Of a DNA stretch of 64,000 nucleotides, positions 1 through 56,969 are shown in pieces. Within the stretch, counting starts at the first letter, position 1, and each line of letters starts with the position of its first letter. The stretch spans positions 5,418,355 to 5,482,354 of the forward strand of contig CM075204.1 in NCBI GenBank assembly GCA_037577475.1, given 5' to 3'. The translations under genes and the position numbers were made by a program. A model generated the notes under the pieces. The model ran no database searches. It had not been told where the DNA came from and saw nothing but the letters and a program-made list of their open reading frames with translations. This stretch comes from Chaunax sp. Z400. Lineage: Eukaryota; Chordata; Actinopteri; Lophiiformes; Chaunacidae.

Positions 1-760
1 AAGACTCCCAAGAACCAAACACAGAGCGGTCCTCCTCCTCGTCCTCCTCCTCCTCTCCTACATCTCCCTGTTTATCTCTCCCCCCCCCCAGCCCTTTCTT
101 CCCCAACTTCTCCTCCACCCCATCTTCCCAGTTTTACCCTCCTCCTCCTCCTCCTCCCCTACATCTCCTTTTTTTTAATCTTCCTCTCCCCCCAGCCCTT
201 TCTTCCCCAACCTTTCCTCCACCCCATCTTCCCAGTTTTACCCTCCTCCTCCTCCTGTTCCTTTTTCTCCTCCTCCTGTTCCTGTTCCTTTTTCTCCTCC
301 TCCTCCTGTTCCTTTTTCTCCTTCTCTTCCTCCTCCTCCTGTTCCTCCTGTTCCTGTTCCTCCTCGTCCTCCCCCCCTACATCTCCCTGTTTATCCTCCT
401 CGGCTCCCAGCCCCTTCGTTCCCAACCTCTCCTCCACCCCCATCTTCCCTGTTTTACCCTCCTCCTCTTCCTCCTGCTCCCCTTCATCTCCCTCTTTACC
501 TTCCTCCCCCCCAGCCCCTCTTCCTCCTCTTCAGTGTTCCGTTTGGAGATCTTTTCTCATCTCCAACCAGGCCGGCAGCTCCAGACTGATCCTGAGGAGG
601 GTTCCGGCACTAGTACTCTCCAGCAGCTCCTCCTGGTTGTCCTCTTTGTTTACCTTCCTACCCCCCGTTCCCTCTTCCTCTTCCTAGTCATCTCCCCCTA
701 CATCTCCCTGTTTATCCTCCACCCCCATCTTCCCAGTTTAAACTCTTCCTCCTTCTAGAT
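1..760. repeat. Pyrimidine-rich degenerate minisatellite with (TCC)n expansions
   Basis: The + strand is almost pure C/T. A module of roughly 100 bases recurs at about 57-141, 155-255, 371-460, 481-530 (partial) and 690-745 (shortened): it begins ctacatctccctg, passes through cagccc and ttccccaac, and ends with ctccaccccatcttccc followed by agttttaccctcc. Between copies lie variable (TCC)n, (TTCC)n and cctgttcc runs. The minus strand has an open frame at 159-443 made almost only of Glu, Lys and Gln; this follows from the repeat and I do not regard it as a gene. The window edge truncates the array. Confidence 0.85.
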
Positions 761-2050
761 CTTCCCTTTCATCTCCTTGAACCTCAGGTCCGGCTCAGTC
801 TCCCCATCCTTAATCCTCTTCCTCCCCGCACCATTCCTACAGGAAGAGGAAGAGGATTAAATTTTATTTGGATTGGGTTTGTTTGTCTGTTTGTTTTTCT
901 CTCTCTGTGATTCCAGGACCCAAACTGAAGAGAAGACAACAGGGGACCGCAGTAGGACACAAGAGATGAGGGACAGGATGAGAGAGGAGATGAGATCCAG
1001 ATCCAGGATCAGATCACAGAGACGAATAACAGCAACACATAAAATGGCTCAAAAGGTATTTTATGTTTTCAATGAAATATACAGTAATAAAGTTGTCTAG
1101 GAAAATGCATTATTTATCCTAGAATTAACTAAAGATTTATTCTGTTTTATTTTTCCATCACATCTCTCTTTGGGAGACTCCAAGAAAAACTACAGCAGTG
1201 AGACGCAAGGCTTCAAATACAGATGAGGGACCAGACCTGATGAAGAGAAAGACGATCAGCAACAGCCCCAGGAGTCAAACACAGATTTCACACTCAGGAA
1301 TTTTCTTTAATATTGCGAGATAGCACGTTTTTCTGAAATTTTACACCAATTGCTCAAAAACTATTTTGACAAAATTTTGTGGAGGTGTGGCACATGGGTC
1401 AGACAAGACCCCATTACATTTTGGGGAAAATGTGTGTATTCTTTGTACAGGATATATGTAGTTAAGGGTAAAAAAAAAGAACATGTTTGTCTTTTATGTT
1501 CACTATTTATGAGTTATTTTTTAAAACAATGAATCGTGTAGTTTCTTAAACCGCTTCCCTTTTTCTCTTATTGTTCTATTATAGGAGCTAAACAGACGTG
1601 TGTAGTATTGTTTGTCCTTGGCAAGGTCTGCCTTCTACTGAGTGTCTTACTATTTATGAGTGTTATGGGTGTGTTGGCTGACAACATACAATAACCAGTC
1701 CTACACATAACTGACTTGACACAAGGATGAATAATCCAACAACTTCATCATTGTTATGGGGTTTACTAAACAGGTGTGTCCACCTTGATTCTAGTCCAGT
1801 CTGGTGACACAAATAGTGTAGTGAGACTATACTGCGGTACACGTCGTTACACTTCTTATTATGAGATAATGATCACATAGGTATTTTAACATAGAAAAAC
1901 AAAATGCAGAGAGGAAGTCAGGGAAATATGGAAGAATAATTATAAATACAATACAGTTTTGCATAGGGGAACTGAAGAAAAACTTGTATTTCTTATAAGT
2001 TCATTAGTAATGCATGATGTCTTGTATTTCATACATTATATTTTCCCTCA
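761..2050. other. Upstream intergenic DNA, exon-like segments of unknown status
   Basis: No recognisable gene. Two stretches look transcribed-like: about 917-1055 (after ttccag, Arg/Glu/Met-rich if read from that AG, followed by a possible donor at 1056) and about 1180-1290 (Lys/Arg-rich). Both share a short ccaaac/tcaaacacag motif with bases 4-27, so they may be degenerate repeats or the 3' end of an unidentified gene to the left. From about 1450 to 2050 I see only unremarkable AT-rich sequence. Confidence 0.3.
1350..1436 (+). repeat. Copy of a dispersed repeat also present at 20515-20766
   Basis: The segment reads caaaaactattttgac, then a gtggaggtgtgg block, then cacatgggtcagacaag and ccattacattttgg. 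The same order of blocks (aaaactact-gg, gtggaaggttg, catgg-caagaaaag, aacccaataacttt) appears twice at 20515-20603 and 20673-20766. The family is not identified; similar copies are common in fish genomes. Confidence 0.6.
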
Positions 2051-2222
2051 TCAAGTTTTCAACCACACTTTTTGCACCGCTTCTTCCAAATGATTGACAG
2101 CTGAGAAGCCACGCCCCCGAGGCGCCTGACGTTCGACCGCAACCCTTCTCATTTCTAGCTCCGCAGGTCTCCATTTTCTTCTTTCACGATACCCAGAAGC
2201 AGAAGAGTAAAACTTTGGAAAA
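2050..2222 (+). promoter_or_regulatory. gdi2: Likely gdi2 promoter and 5' UTR (TATA-less, GC-rich)
   Basis: A short GC-rich interval directly before the gdi2 start. It contains a CACCC/GC box (ccacgcccc, about 2109-2117) and a CRE-like tgacgttc at 2127-2134. No TATA box is seen, which fits a housekeeping gene. The transcription start is not determined. Confidence 0.5.
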
Positions 2223-17580
<15,358 letters not shown>

Positions 17581-17837
17581 ATTCATTCTCAACTTATCAA
17601 AGACAACACTGCAGACAACGGAAATCTTAAATTAGAAAACATACACAAAAATGTACACACCATTATCAAAGTATATGGTTTGCCTACTGAGGAAGATCAT
17701 TATATATATATAAAGAGACATATGACTTAGTGTTGTTGGATAGGGTTCAGGGAGGGAGTTTTCAAATCTCAGATGGTTGTTGAACTTAAAAATGGTTATG
17801 CCTAATTTACAGAACCCTGCTTTCTTCTGGGTCGTCA

Positions 17838-17843
17838 AATAAA
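17838..17843 (+). terminator. gdi2: gdi2 polyadenylation signal
   Basis: aataaa 258 nt after the gdi2 stop codon, in a typical 3' UTR context; no competing signal lies between it and the stop. Confidence 0.8.
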
Positions 17844-17869
17844 GATGATGCATAGTCCAAAGATGCCAA

Positions 17870-18900
17870 ATCAAATGATAATTCATAATAACAGGATCTC
17901 ACAGAGAGGCTGGGGTGTCCAGTTTTTGTCATTGTATAAAAGGTGTTTGGAACATGCATCATACCCATACATCAATTATTTGGTCTCTGCAGGTATTTAC
18001 AAGTGTCACTATTTTGTTGTTCTGAAATTAATCATGTGAGCAGCTGAGTGTTCTGGTAGCATAGTCAGGCTCAGCACACAGCCATGTAAGGTGGCAGCTC
18101 AGCTGTCAGATTCAGTGTAATTAAAGTGGTTAAAAGATATTTTTGTGTGTTTTGAACCCTTTTTGTTGAATTTCCAGCAGTCACACATACTGTAAGACCA
18201 GCCACATGGGTGTAGTCCAGCATAAACCACCTGAACCTGTTTTCAACAGCTTGATTTACTAGAATGCAGAGGGGGAGATGTATTAGTTCTTATTTTATGC
18301 AAAGAGGTGGATGATCTGAGCATTAACAGCAGATTAATGGGAGGTGTGGTTGTCTGTAATAGCTTAAGGACCAAATGTGTACTGCAGCAGTATTGAACTG
18401 ATGAGAGCTCTCATATCCTCTGTTGTGAACAACTTAAAAAACATCTTGGGCTCAATGATTTCTGTACTGCAAAGTAAAAACAACTGTCAGAACCCAAAGC
18501 TGTGTTGTGTTTTCTTTTCATATGGTATTTGTGTGACCAGTGAATGTATGCAACACAAGATAAATAGACCTACAGCAGCTTTTCAGTGATGGTGAGGCCG
18601 AAGATGAATCATCCTTTGTTTTAAGCCTGATTTCAGTAAAGTAATTGGTTATTTTTAAACAAAATCATATGTTTCTTATTTTTGTAGCCTACAAACTTAG
18701 CCCAGAGGGGAAACCCCTTCAGAGGTATGAAGTTGTTAAGAGTTGCAGACTCAAGATTCAAATTTATGATTCATAATAAAAATCACTACCTTTTATTTGC
18801 AGTTTTAGATTCCTTTCATCAACTTCATAAAATATCAATATTTTATACATGACTGTAATACTGTGTGTGCACAGAATTAGCGTGTTGCACCTAAATTGAG
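17870..18900 (+). other. gdi2-asb13 intergenic spacer
   Basis: About 1 kb of AT-rich DNA with no gene recognised. Human 10p15 has TASOR2 between ASB13 and GDI2; there is no space or trace for such a large gene here. Confidence 0.6.
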
Positions 18901-18929
18901 AAGTAGTGCGGGAGACCTCACACATTTAA

Positions 18930-18969
18930 ACTACAACTCCCACAGTTCTCTGCTGCATCATTGACGTCA
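18930..18969 (+). promoter_or_regulatory. asb13: asb13 core promoter: ZNF143/Staf-like motif plus perfect CRE
   Basis: actacaactcccacag at 18930-18945 resembles the ACTACAAYTCCCAGnnTGC element bound by ZNF143/THAP11, common just upstream of vertebrate housekeeping starts. TGACGTCA at 18962-18969 is a full palindromic cAMP-response element. Both lie within 80 bp of the start codon, and no TATA box is present. Confidence 0.6.
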
Positions 18970-19008
18970 ATTGCAGTCATTGCTGTGGCCCGTGTTTACC
19001 AGTGAGAC

Positions 19009-22000
19009 ATGGAGGTGACAGCGGCCCGCCGGTCTTTCCTTTGCGATATCGGTGAGCACGGTTCATTTTCACCAAGTGTTCGCTGTCTTAAGAATGGCGA
19101 TGACTTCTAATCGTATTTCCCCGTGCTCGTGCCCGGCTCGTGACACTCATACGGCAGAGATCTGCCGATAAGTATTAGGACTACATTGTGAACATAACAG
19201 GTTAAAATTCAGTTAAGGTACAACACAAAATAGTCATTGTGTTATTTAGAGTTTGTAATTTATTACTGGGGCGAAGAAACTCTAAAAACATCTGTTAGGA
19301 AATATAAAACATTCTGTAGAAATAGTTTGACGCGCTAATACCTAAAACAGCCACTATGACTTATTATTATATTATTTCATGAAAAGTAACTACTCAAATG
19401 ACAAGATTTTTTTAAACAGCGCAGAGACATTAAACAAGCTTTGTAATGTTTACACATACATACAAACATATCACAGTTCTGTTTGTGTTACTGTCTGTAA
19501 GGTTTCTGGGCAGACCGTACTGCCTTGCATGAGGCAGCTTCTCACGGCAGGGCCCTACAGCTTAAACAGCTGATCGACAGTGGAGCATCGGTCAACACGG
19601 TGACGGTGGACAACATCACTCCACTCCATGAAGCCTGCATTCAGGCTCACCGTATCTGTGCCCGGCTGCTGCTGGAGGCTGGAGCCCAGGTGGGATAGAC
19701 CTCCATGGTCCTACCATCCAGCTGTGGAGGATCAACCTTACAGAAATCAAATACTCATAAAATGAATTGTGGCCAATTATAGTCGGTATTATTTCTACCT
19801 ACATTTTGATAGTTACGTGTAGGTAATATGCCATTAAACTGTCAATAATCTAAAGTTGGAGGGAAAATAAGGAAATAAATTGTTTCTGTGGGTCTTCCAG
19901 GTTGATATACGGACCATCCATGGCAGCACTCCTCTTTGTAACGCCTGTGCTTCTGGCAGCTTGGAGTGTGCCAAGCTGCTTTTGGAGTATGGAGCCAAAG
20001 TGAATCCATCCCTCACAGCCCTCACCGCCTCGCCCCTCCATGAGGCCTGCATACAAGGTTTACCTTCAGCAGCATAAGTCAGCGTTCAGCTAGTCATACC
20101 CCATCAGACATGAGCAATCAAAGTAAAAATCTACATTCCTCACAGGTAACGTTGACGTCGTGAAGTTGATGATAGCCAGCGGTGCCCGGCTGGAGGCGTA
20201 TGATGTCCATTTTGGTCCACCCCTACACATCGCATGTGCTAAAGGACATCTGGACTGTGTCAAGGAGCTGCTAAAGGCAGGTCAGTGTGAAGACAACAGG
20301 CCAGAAAGTGTGTTGAAGAATAAATCCTAGCTTTAAAAATGAAAGTTGACAGAAAATCCCCCCCATAAACGTTTCGTTTTGGGGCTTCTGCTCCATAGAG
20401 TCACATTCATTTTGGCCCCCTATATACTGGACCTTCTGAGGGTGACGTATCTCTACTACTATTAGAATATCTAGTTATGTTTTCATCGGCATCCGTTTGT
20501 TTGTTAGCATTAATACACAAAAACTACTGGATGGGTTTCCACAAACCTTGTGGAAGGTTGAGTCATGGACAAGAAAAGAACCCAATAACTTTTGCTGCGC
20601 TTCCAAGAATCTTTTAAAACTTCCGTTAACATTGCAAGACAGGCCTTTTTTTTTGGCACCTTCCCTATTACGCAAAATCTACTTAACTGATTTCTATGAA
20701 CCCTGGTGCGAAGATGGAACATGGGTCAGTAAAGAAAGCATGACATTTTGGTGTGGATCTGGATAGAGGTCTGCTTGGGATCATTATCCTTTTGGAACGT
20801 CCAATGACGGACAAGCGTCAGCTTCCTCACAGATGGAGACATTTTCTTCTAGGATTTCCTGATCCTTGATGGAATCCATCTGACCCTCTACGCGCTGCGG
20901 GTTTCCAGTGGTCCAGGAAGCAAAGCAGCCTCAGAGCATCACCGAGCCACCGCCATGCTTCACTGTAGGTAGGGTGTTCTTTTCAGCGTCAGCTTCATTC
21001 TTCACTGATCCATAGGCCCCAAAAGTTCCAGTTTGGTTTAATGGCTCCACAGAGCAGCATCCAAAAACTTCTGTGTCTCATCTAGATTGTTCTGAGCTAC
21101 TGGAGCCCACTTTTCTCACGCTTTTGGATCAGCAGTGGTGAACGTCTTGGAGTTCAGACATTCTTATGAAAATTTAGGCCTTAATAAAAAACAACAACTT
21201 TGGGACTCTTCAGCTAAAGTAAATCTATGACGGTTTGTACAGTGTTTTAACAACATCTGATTTATAAATGTGTCTCTTATGAAGGATGCTACTCAGGTGC
21301 CTCAGTAGAGAATGCAGTCGTCAGTAAAAGTAGCATTTTGTAAGTGTGGAAAAGAAATTTTAGGTTTAAGTACTGAATAGAATGAGCACACTTGTAGGTC
21401 ATATTACTAACATGATACTAACTTTGGCCTTATATACAACGTTTTCATTGTTCAGGTCTGGGGAAGACACTACACTGTTCACTTGTCGACACTTTATCTT
21501 TAATTCTTCTTAATGCATCAAACTGAAATAATCACTTGCTATTAAAGACATCGTTTGTCTCCTGAGGAATCTTTACTCAGCTCAGAATATATCCTTAACA
21601 CTGCCAGTGGTTTCACATCATTCCATTGATATACAGGTGGCTGTAATCTGATAAGATGTGCAGCAAACTCTAACAGAAGAGGACTAGATTTGACTTTTCA
21701 AGTGTTTTATGATGAAGGGAATGTTTCAGACACATTTGGCTGAACTCTAGAATACACACAATGTGTTTTGTTGAGTGAAACTGAATGTGAACATTTTTTA
21801 ATTCATTACAAGAAAACTCCACATGGCAGCTTTAACTTAAAGGTCCAGGCAGAAAACAAATGTAATATTGACAGAATCGAATATAATACTAAAAAATACA
21901 TTTTTATTAGTACATAATCATGTGATATTAAGCGTTGTTGTGTTTTGTTTCTACTGTTGCTCAGTATAAAACTCATTTTGTGTGTCTTTTGACATGATTA

Positions 22001-22881
22001 TTTTCATCTTTTCAAATCTCTATTTTATGCCCCAGGAAAAGTGAATAGCAGTGAGCAACAGATTGCAAATGCTTCGCAGTGGAGAGCAATTGTATTACTT
22101 CTTTATTGAAATGACAGTTTGGTTGTGTGGCTGTTTTGCATTCTGGTCTGTTAGGATGGAGAAGTTACACCTCTTTTAAGACCTATTTCTTGTAGGATTG
22201 TTGAATGTCAGAGCAGAATGATATCTCCATATGGAGGCCCTTGCTCTTTGATTCAGAGACTGATTCCATGTTTGGTTTCTGCAGGACAAAGAAAAAGACA
22301 CCATCAAGCAAACTAAATGAGCACCATTAATGTCATCTGTAATGGCACTGTACGAGGGTAGATTTTAATTAATCAGTAGATCGGCCAACCCACTGAGGTC
22401 ATTTCAGCTGTAATAAATGATTAATTAAAAAAAGATCTCAACGTCCTACAGGTGCTAATGTGAATTCAGTTAAGTTCCATGAGACAGCTTTGCACCACGC
22501 AGCACAAGTCAACATGGTGGACATGATCGAGCTACTGGTGGAGTTTGGGGCTCATGTGTATGCCAGCGACAACCTTGGAAGGAAGCCTGTAGACTACACA
22601 ACGCTGGCGTCTCCTGCACACACCTGTCTTAGGTTTTATGAGAGTAAGTTCGGTCGATTGGTAATCTTTTTCTTCTCTCGGGTTCGCTTTTGAGTCATGA
22701 TACCCTGGCTAATTAAAATCTCATCTTCTTGACAGGTAGTCCTCTGAGCCTGCAGCAGCTTTGTAGAATCACTGTGAGGATGATGCTTGGTACCAGAGCC
22801 TCAGAGGTCATAGGTCAGCTGGATATATCCCATCGCATCCAGAGCTACCTCCAGTACTGTGATCATCCCACAAACCTCTAA
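19009..22881 (+). CDS. asb13: Ankyrin repeat and SOCS box protein 13, 6 exons, 286 aa
   Basis: Substrate-recognition adaptor of Cullin-5/Elongin B-C ubiquitin ligases: the ankyrin repeats bind the target and the SOCS box recruits the ligase. Exons: 19009-19051, 19502-19689, 19901-20057, 20146-20280, 22452-22643, 22736-22881 (861 nt, all phases fit). About six ankyrin repeats occupy residues 18-230; readable repeat cores include TALHEAASHGR, ITPLHEACIQA, STPLCNACASGS, ASPLHEACIQG, GPPLHIACAKGHLDC and ETALHHAAQVN. The last exon encodes the SOCS box with a BC-box LCRITVR. The start follows an in-frame TGA (19003-19005). It is slightly longer than human ASB13 (278 aa), through a short insertion near NPSLTALTAS and a C-terminal extension ending HPTNL. 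Alternative ASB family members are less likely given the sequence and synteny with gdi2 and net1. Confidence 0.96.
20515..20766 (+). repeat. Two adjacent copies of a dispersed repeat
   Basis: 20515-20603 and 20673-20766 both follow the block order aaaactac, ggtttccacaaacc or gatttctatgaaccc, gtggaaggttg or gcgaagatgg, then catgg..caagaaa or catgggtcagtaaag. They match the copy at 1350-1436. Confidence 0.6.
20770..21120 (-). mobile_element. Tc1/mariner-like transposase remnant, antisense in asb13 intron 4
   Basis: Minus-strand reading of 20964-20913 gives VKHGGGSVML, a stop, then GCFASW, the well-known core of Tc1-type transposases. Further along, 20788-20771 gives DNDPKQ, matching the DNDPKH motif that contains the second catalytic Asp. 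A stop replaces the Trp after VML and the frame is otherwise broken. No terminal repeats were identified. Confidence 0.7.
21946..21968. mobile_element. Solo end related to the Tc1-like element of gdi2 intron 1
   Basis: tgtttctactgttgctcagt and the following ata differ at few positions from the right end at 8124-8145 (gtttctactgttggtcag). No transposase body or partner end was seen nearby, so this may be a deleted copy. Confidence 0.5.
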
Positions 22882-23040
22882 AAAGAAGCATTATGGATAG
22901 CATATCTGCTTAGTACTTAAAAAAACATATGGTATCTTATCCACCATACTGCTGGAATGAATGTCATGCGACTCAGGATGGCGTCATCAGTTCTACTTCA
23001 ACCATGTACATGTCCTTTTATTTATTTATTTATTTTTGCC

Positions 23041-23046
23041 ATTAAA
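23041..23046 (+). terminator. asb13: Candidate asb13 polyadenylation signal (attaaa)
   Basis: attaaa 160 nt after the stop. A second attaaa at 23677-23682 is an equally possible distal site. No aataaa is present before net1 begins, so the 3' end is unsettled. Confidence 0.35.
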
Positions 23047-23089
23047 CTCATTCTTCCCAGTGATTTTGGAGTTACACATCTGAAAACAG

Positions 23090-23115
23090 GTCATTATTAT
23101 TATTATTATTATTTT
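23090..23115 (+). repeat. (ATT)n microsatellite in asb13 3' region
   Basis: A run of tattattatt trinucleotides downstream of the asb13 stop. Confidence 0.9.
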
Positions 23116-23837
23116 GTTATCAACAAATATAAATCAGAATGATACATTTGATATATCCTGTAAATCTGGTCCCTTTAAGATTCAGACATGATATTAATGG
23201 AAAGTGTGTTTTGCAATAACTGAGAAAAGGATGTCATTTACTTTATGACTGCTTATGTATCATATTATTTTGGTTAGATGTTGAATATTTCTGCAAGAAA
23301 TTGACTGATGAAATTATTCATTTAGAAAAAAAGACACTTTTTAAATGATAAGAATGATATGTTTATTTTGAACCTTTTTAATCAAAACACTACATCCACA
23401 ATATTTCATCTGTGTACATTTAGGATAGCTATAAGTGGTTTGTTACACTGACTATGAATGTCTTCCCATATTTCCATAATTGTTTCTTTTCCTTCAAATC
23501 TTTAATTTGAATTTCAAGAAAGATTTCACTAAAAATGTGACAATGAAATATCTGTATCAGTGTTCTTTTTAATACTGTGCGACTCTGCCTCATGGACTTA
23601 TAAGTGTTTTTCTTTGCATATCTGGATATCTTTGCATATAAACAGGAGCAGAAATGTAGCAACCTCTCGCTTCTATATTAAATAATGTTTCATGGAGGGA
23701 ACGGAAACCTCATGAATAGTTAGTTAATTACTGCGCTACAATCACTCAAAAGTGATTGTATTATTAGAATATCGGGTTATCAGACACCACCAGCCATGAA
23801 GATGAATGGTCGTACTTTGGCTACGCCCACTGTTCTA

Positions 23838-23969
23838 CTCTCATTGGTCAATTTTTGGATTTCCGCCATATTCAAAGAGTCATGAGCCTCTAGCTGTTAG
23901 AGTTATAGTTGCTCTGTTTAACCCTTTCCATAACGCCCCGTTAATATTCCACTTTCTAAGACATTTCAA
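23838..23969 (+). promoter_or_regulatory. net1: Likely promoter/5' UTR of the long net1 transcript
   Basis: Upstream of the long-form start are an inverted CCAAT box (attggtcaat, about 23840-23850) and cgccatatt (about 23862), resembling an inverted YY1 site. No TATA box is seen. An in-frame TAA at 23931-23933 shows that the ATG at 23970 is the first in its frame. Confidence 0.45.
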
Positions 23970-54874
<30,905 letters not shown>

Positions 54875-56163
54875 ACTGTGGTTAAAGGAGAAAACGGACT
54901 CCTGGTTGGACTTTTTTTTGTACATAAGTGTTAAAACAACATGGAGAAGCGTGGGACTATTTATGCGTGTCTGTGTGCGTGCGTATTATTATTACAACAG
55001 TGTTCTGTGTTACTGTCCTCTTCGGCAGCTATTTACTTTACCACTCCATCCGAGTGCATCCCAGAGAGACACAGTATTCTGGAGACAAGTGCACGACTTC
55101 CTCCACCTCTAAAAGGGAAGCAGAATGAGAGACAAACACGCGTTTTCACAAGTGAATCTGTGTGTGAGACTTTGTTGATTTCTTAGAGGTGGTGCATTCA
55201 ATCCTGTTTACTATTAATTTGATATTTAAGCATTATTTTAGACCTTGTGGGAGCGATAAAAGATTTACATTTTTATATTCTAAAAATGATTGTAGTATTG
55301 TATTTTTTTAGGTGTCATAAAGCAGCACTGTTTTAGCTTAGAGGTGAAGTTATTTGAAAATCTGAGCAGGTTTAGCAGACAAGGAAAAGAATGCTCACAC
55401 AAGGTGGGATATAAACTATACAGACACAAATTTCTCTGTAGAAGTCTGATTTTTCTATCATTCAGAAAAAGCGTCTTATTTTTATACATTCCTTAAATGA
55501 CAGATGTTGGGATTGATACACTTTTATTTTTTCATTTACTGCAATCAGAGGCATTAATTTAAATCCGTTAACAGATGAGATTTTACTCTCCGTCTGTTAG
55601 AGCAAAGACGTCGCCATGAAGTCTAATGTTGGCAAATCATCCGATGTCGAAATCATGTCAGAGGAGATGGGTTTTGTTTTGAAACGAAATTTTGAACTGA
55701 GCCATGTTGGTTTTTAAAAAGCTGACTTTTCAGAATGAAACATCACTTTTCAGTGTAGCATCTTGCATGGAGCTTTAGTTGTGGACACTGCTTGCACCAG
55801 TAGAGGCAGCAGGATGTATCTACTTGTCCTGAGGGACGGGACAGTTAAACATGGAAAGACTGGTTGGTTAAGAGAATGTGGTTGAAGGTTGAAGAGAGAA
55901 ACAGAAAGGATGGATTAAGCTGTGTGTTGGAACTGAAATATACTGTCAATGCAAGATTATAAACTCCACCAACTTTCCATATAAGTTGATGTGATATCTT
56001 GCTCACAGATGGATGGAAAATGTAAGTGTAATCAAAGGGAAAAGTATGTAGGGGAAGGGAGAAGGAAGAAGGTTTTTGTAAGTGTGCTCAAGAAGTTGAG
56101 AGATGGAAAAAAAAAGAGAAGAGGGTAACTTGTTTGCCCCAAACTGTATGTAATTAAAAGAAC
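54875..56163 (+). other. net1: net1 3' UTR
   Basis: About 1.3 kb, AT-rich, from the stop to the aataaa. Several short open frames here have no support as genes. Confidence 0.75.
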
Positions 56164-56169
56164 AATAAA
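56164..56169 (+). terminator. net1: net1 polyadenylation signal
   Basis: aataaa in gaacaataaagatctg, followed within 30-40 bases by a T/G-rich region (ttttggtttcatgtc), a typical cleavage context. Confidence 0.8.
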
Positions 56170-56389
56170 GATCTGTGTAAGATTTGCAACTGACCTTTTG
56201 GTTTCATGTCATTTTTCTTCACTGATTTAAATTAGCTCAACATTGTGGGAAATGTAGTTATTTGCTTTCTTGCCAACTTGGACAAGAACATTTATATCAA
56301 TATGAAGACTAGAGCTAAAAGCTAGAGCAAGTAGTTATGAATAATACTGGAGGCAGAGAGAAATGGCCAACCTTATGTCTGCCACTTTT

Positions 56390-56965
56390 CATGCTAAAAC
56401 AGCGGCAAATCTTAAGGCTAAACTAGGCTAACCAGCTGCCACTTTTCATGCCAAACCAAGCTAACCAGCTGCAAGTTTTCAGGCTAAACTAGGCTAACCA
56501 GCTGCAAGTCTTCAGGCTAAACTAGGCTAAACAGCTGCAAGTCTTCAGGCTAAACTAGGCTAACCAGCTGCAAGTCTTAAGGCTAAACTAGGCTAACCAG
56601 CTACAAGTCTTAAGGCTAAACAAGGCTAACCAGCTACAAGTCTTAAGGCTAAACTAGGCTAACCAGCTGAAAGTCTTCGGGCTAAACTAGGCTAACCAGC
56701 TGCAAGTCTTAAGGCTAAACTAGGCTAATCAGCTTCAAGTCTTAAGGCTAAACTAGGCTAACCAGCTGCAAGTCTTCAGGCTAAACTAGGCTAACCAGCT
56801 GCAAGTCTTCAGGCTAAACTAGGCTAACAAGCTGCAAGTCTTCAGCTAAAACTAGGCTAACCAGCTGCAAGTCTTAACGCTAAACTAGACTAACCAGCTG
56901 CAAGTCTTAGGCTAACCAGCTGCAAGTCTTAAGGCTAAACTAGGCTAACCAGCTGCAAGGTTTCA
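56390..56965. repeat. 33-bp tandem minisatellite, about 16-17 copies
   Basis: Unit: ggctaaactaggctaaccag followed by ctgcaagtcttca. Copies differ mainly at the 3' end (cttca/cttaa) and in ctgc/ctac/cttc; a few are shortened (near 56905). Its unit length is a multiple of three but every frame contains stops (taa, tag). It lies about 230 bp beyond the net1 poly(A) signal. Confidence 0.95.
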
Positions 56966-56969
56966 TTCT

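Larger units (their letters stand above)
20281..22451 (+). other. asb13: asb13 intron 4, repeat-rich
   Basis: The only large asb13 intron (2.17 kb). It holds two copies of the dispersed repeat (20515-20766), a Tc1-like remnant (20770-21120) and a solo transposon end (21946-21968). The remainder, 21170-21940 and 21970-22450, shows nothing recognisable. Confidence 0.7.

Noticed and set aside
159..443. 94-aa Glu/Lys/Gln-rich minus-strand frame
   Set aside because: It is the translation of the (TCC)n/(TTCC)n minisatellite; there is no splice or promoter context and its composition is explained entirely by the repeat.
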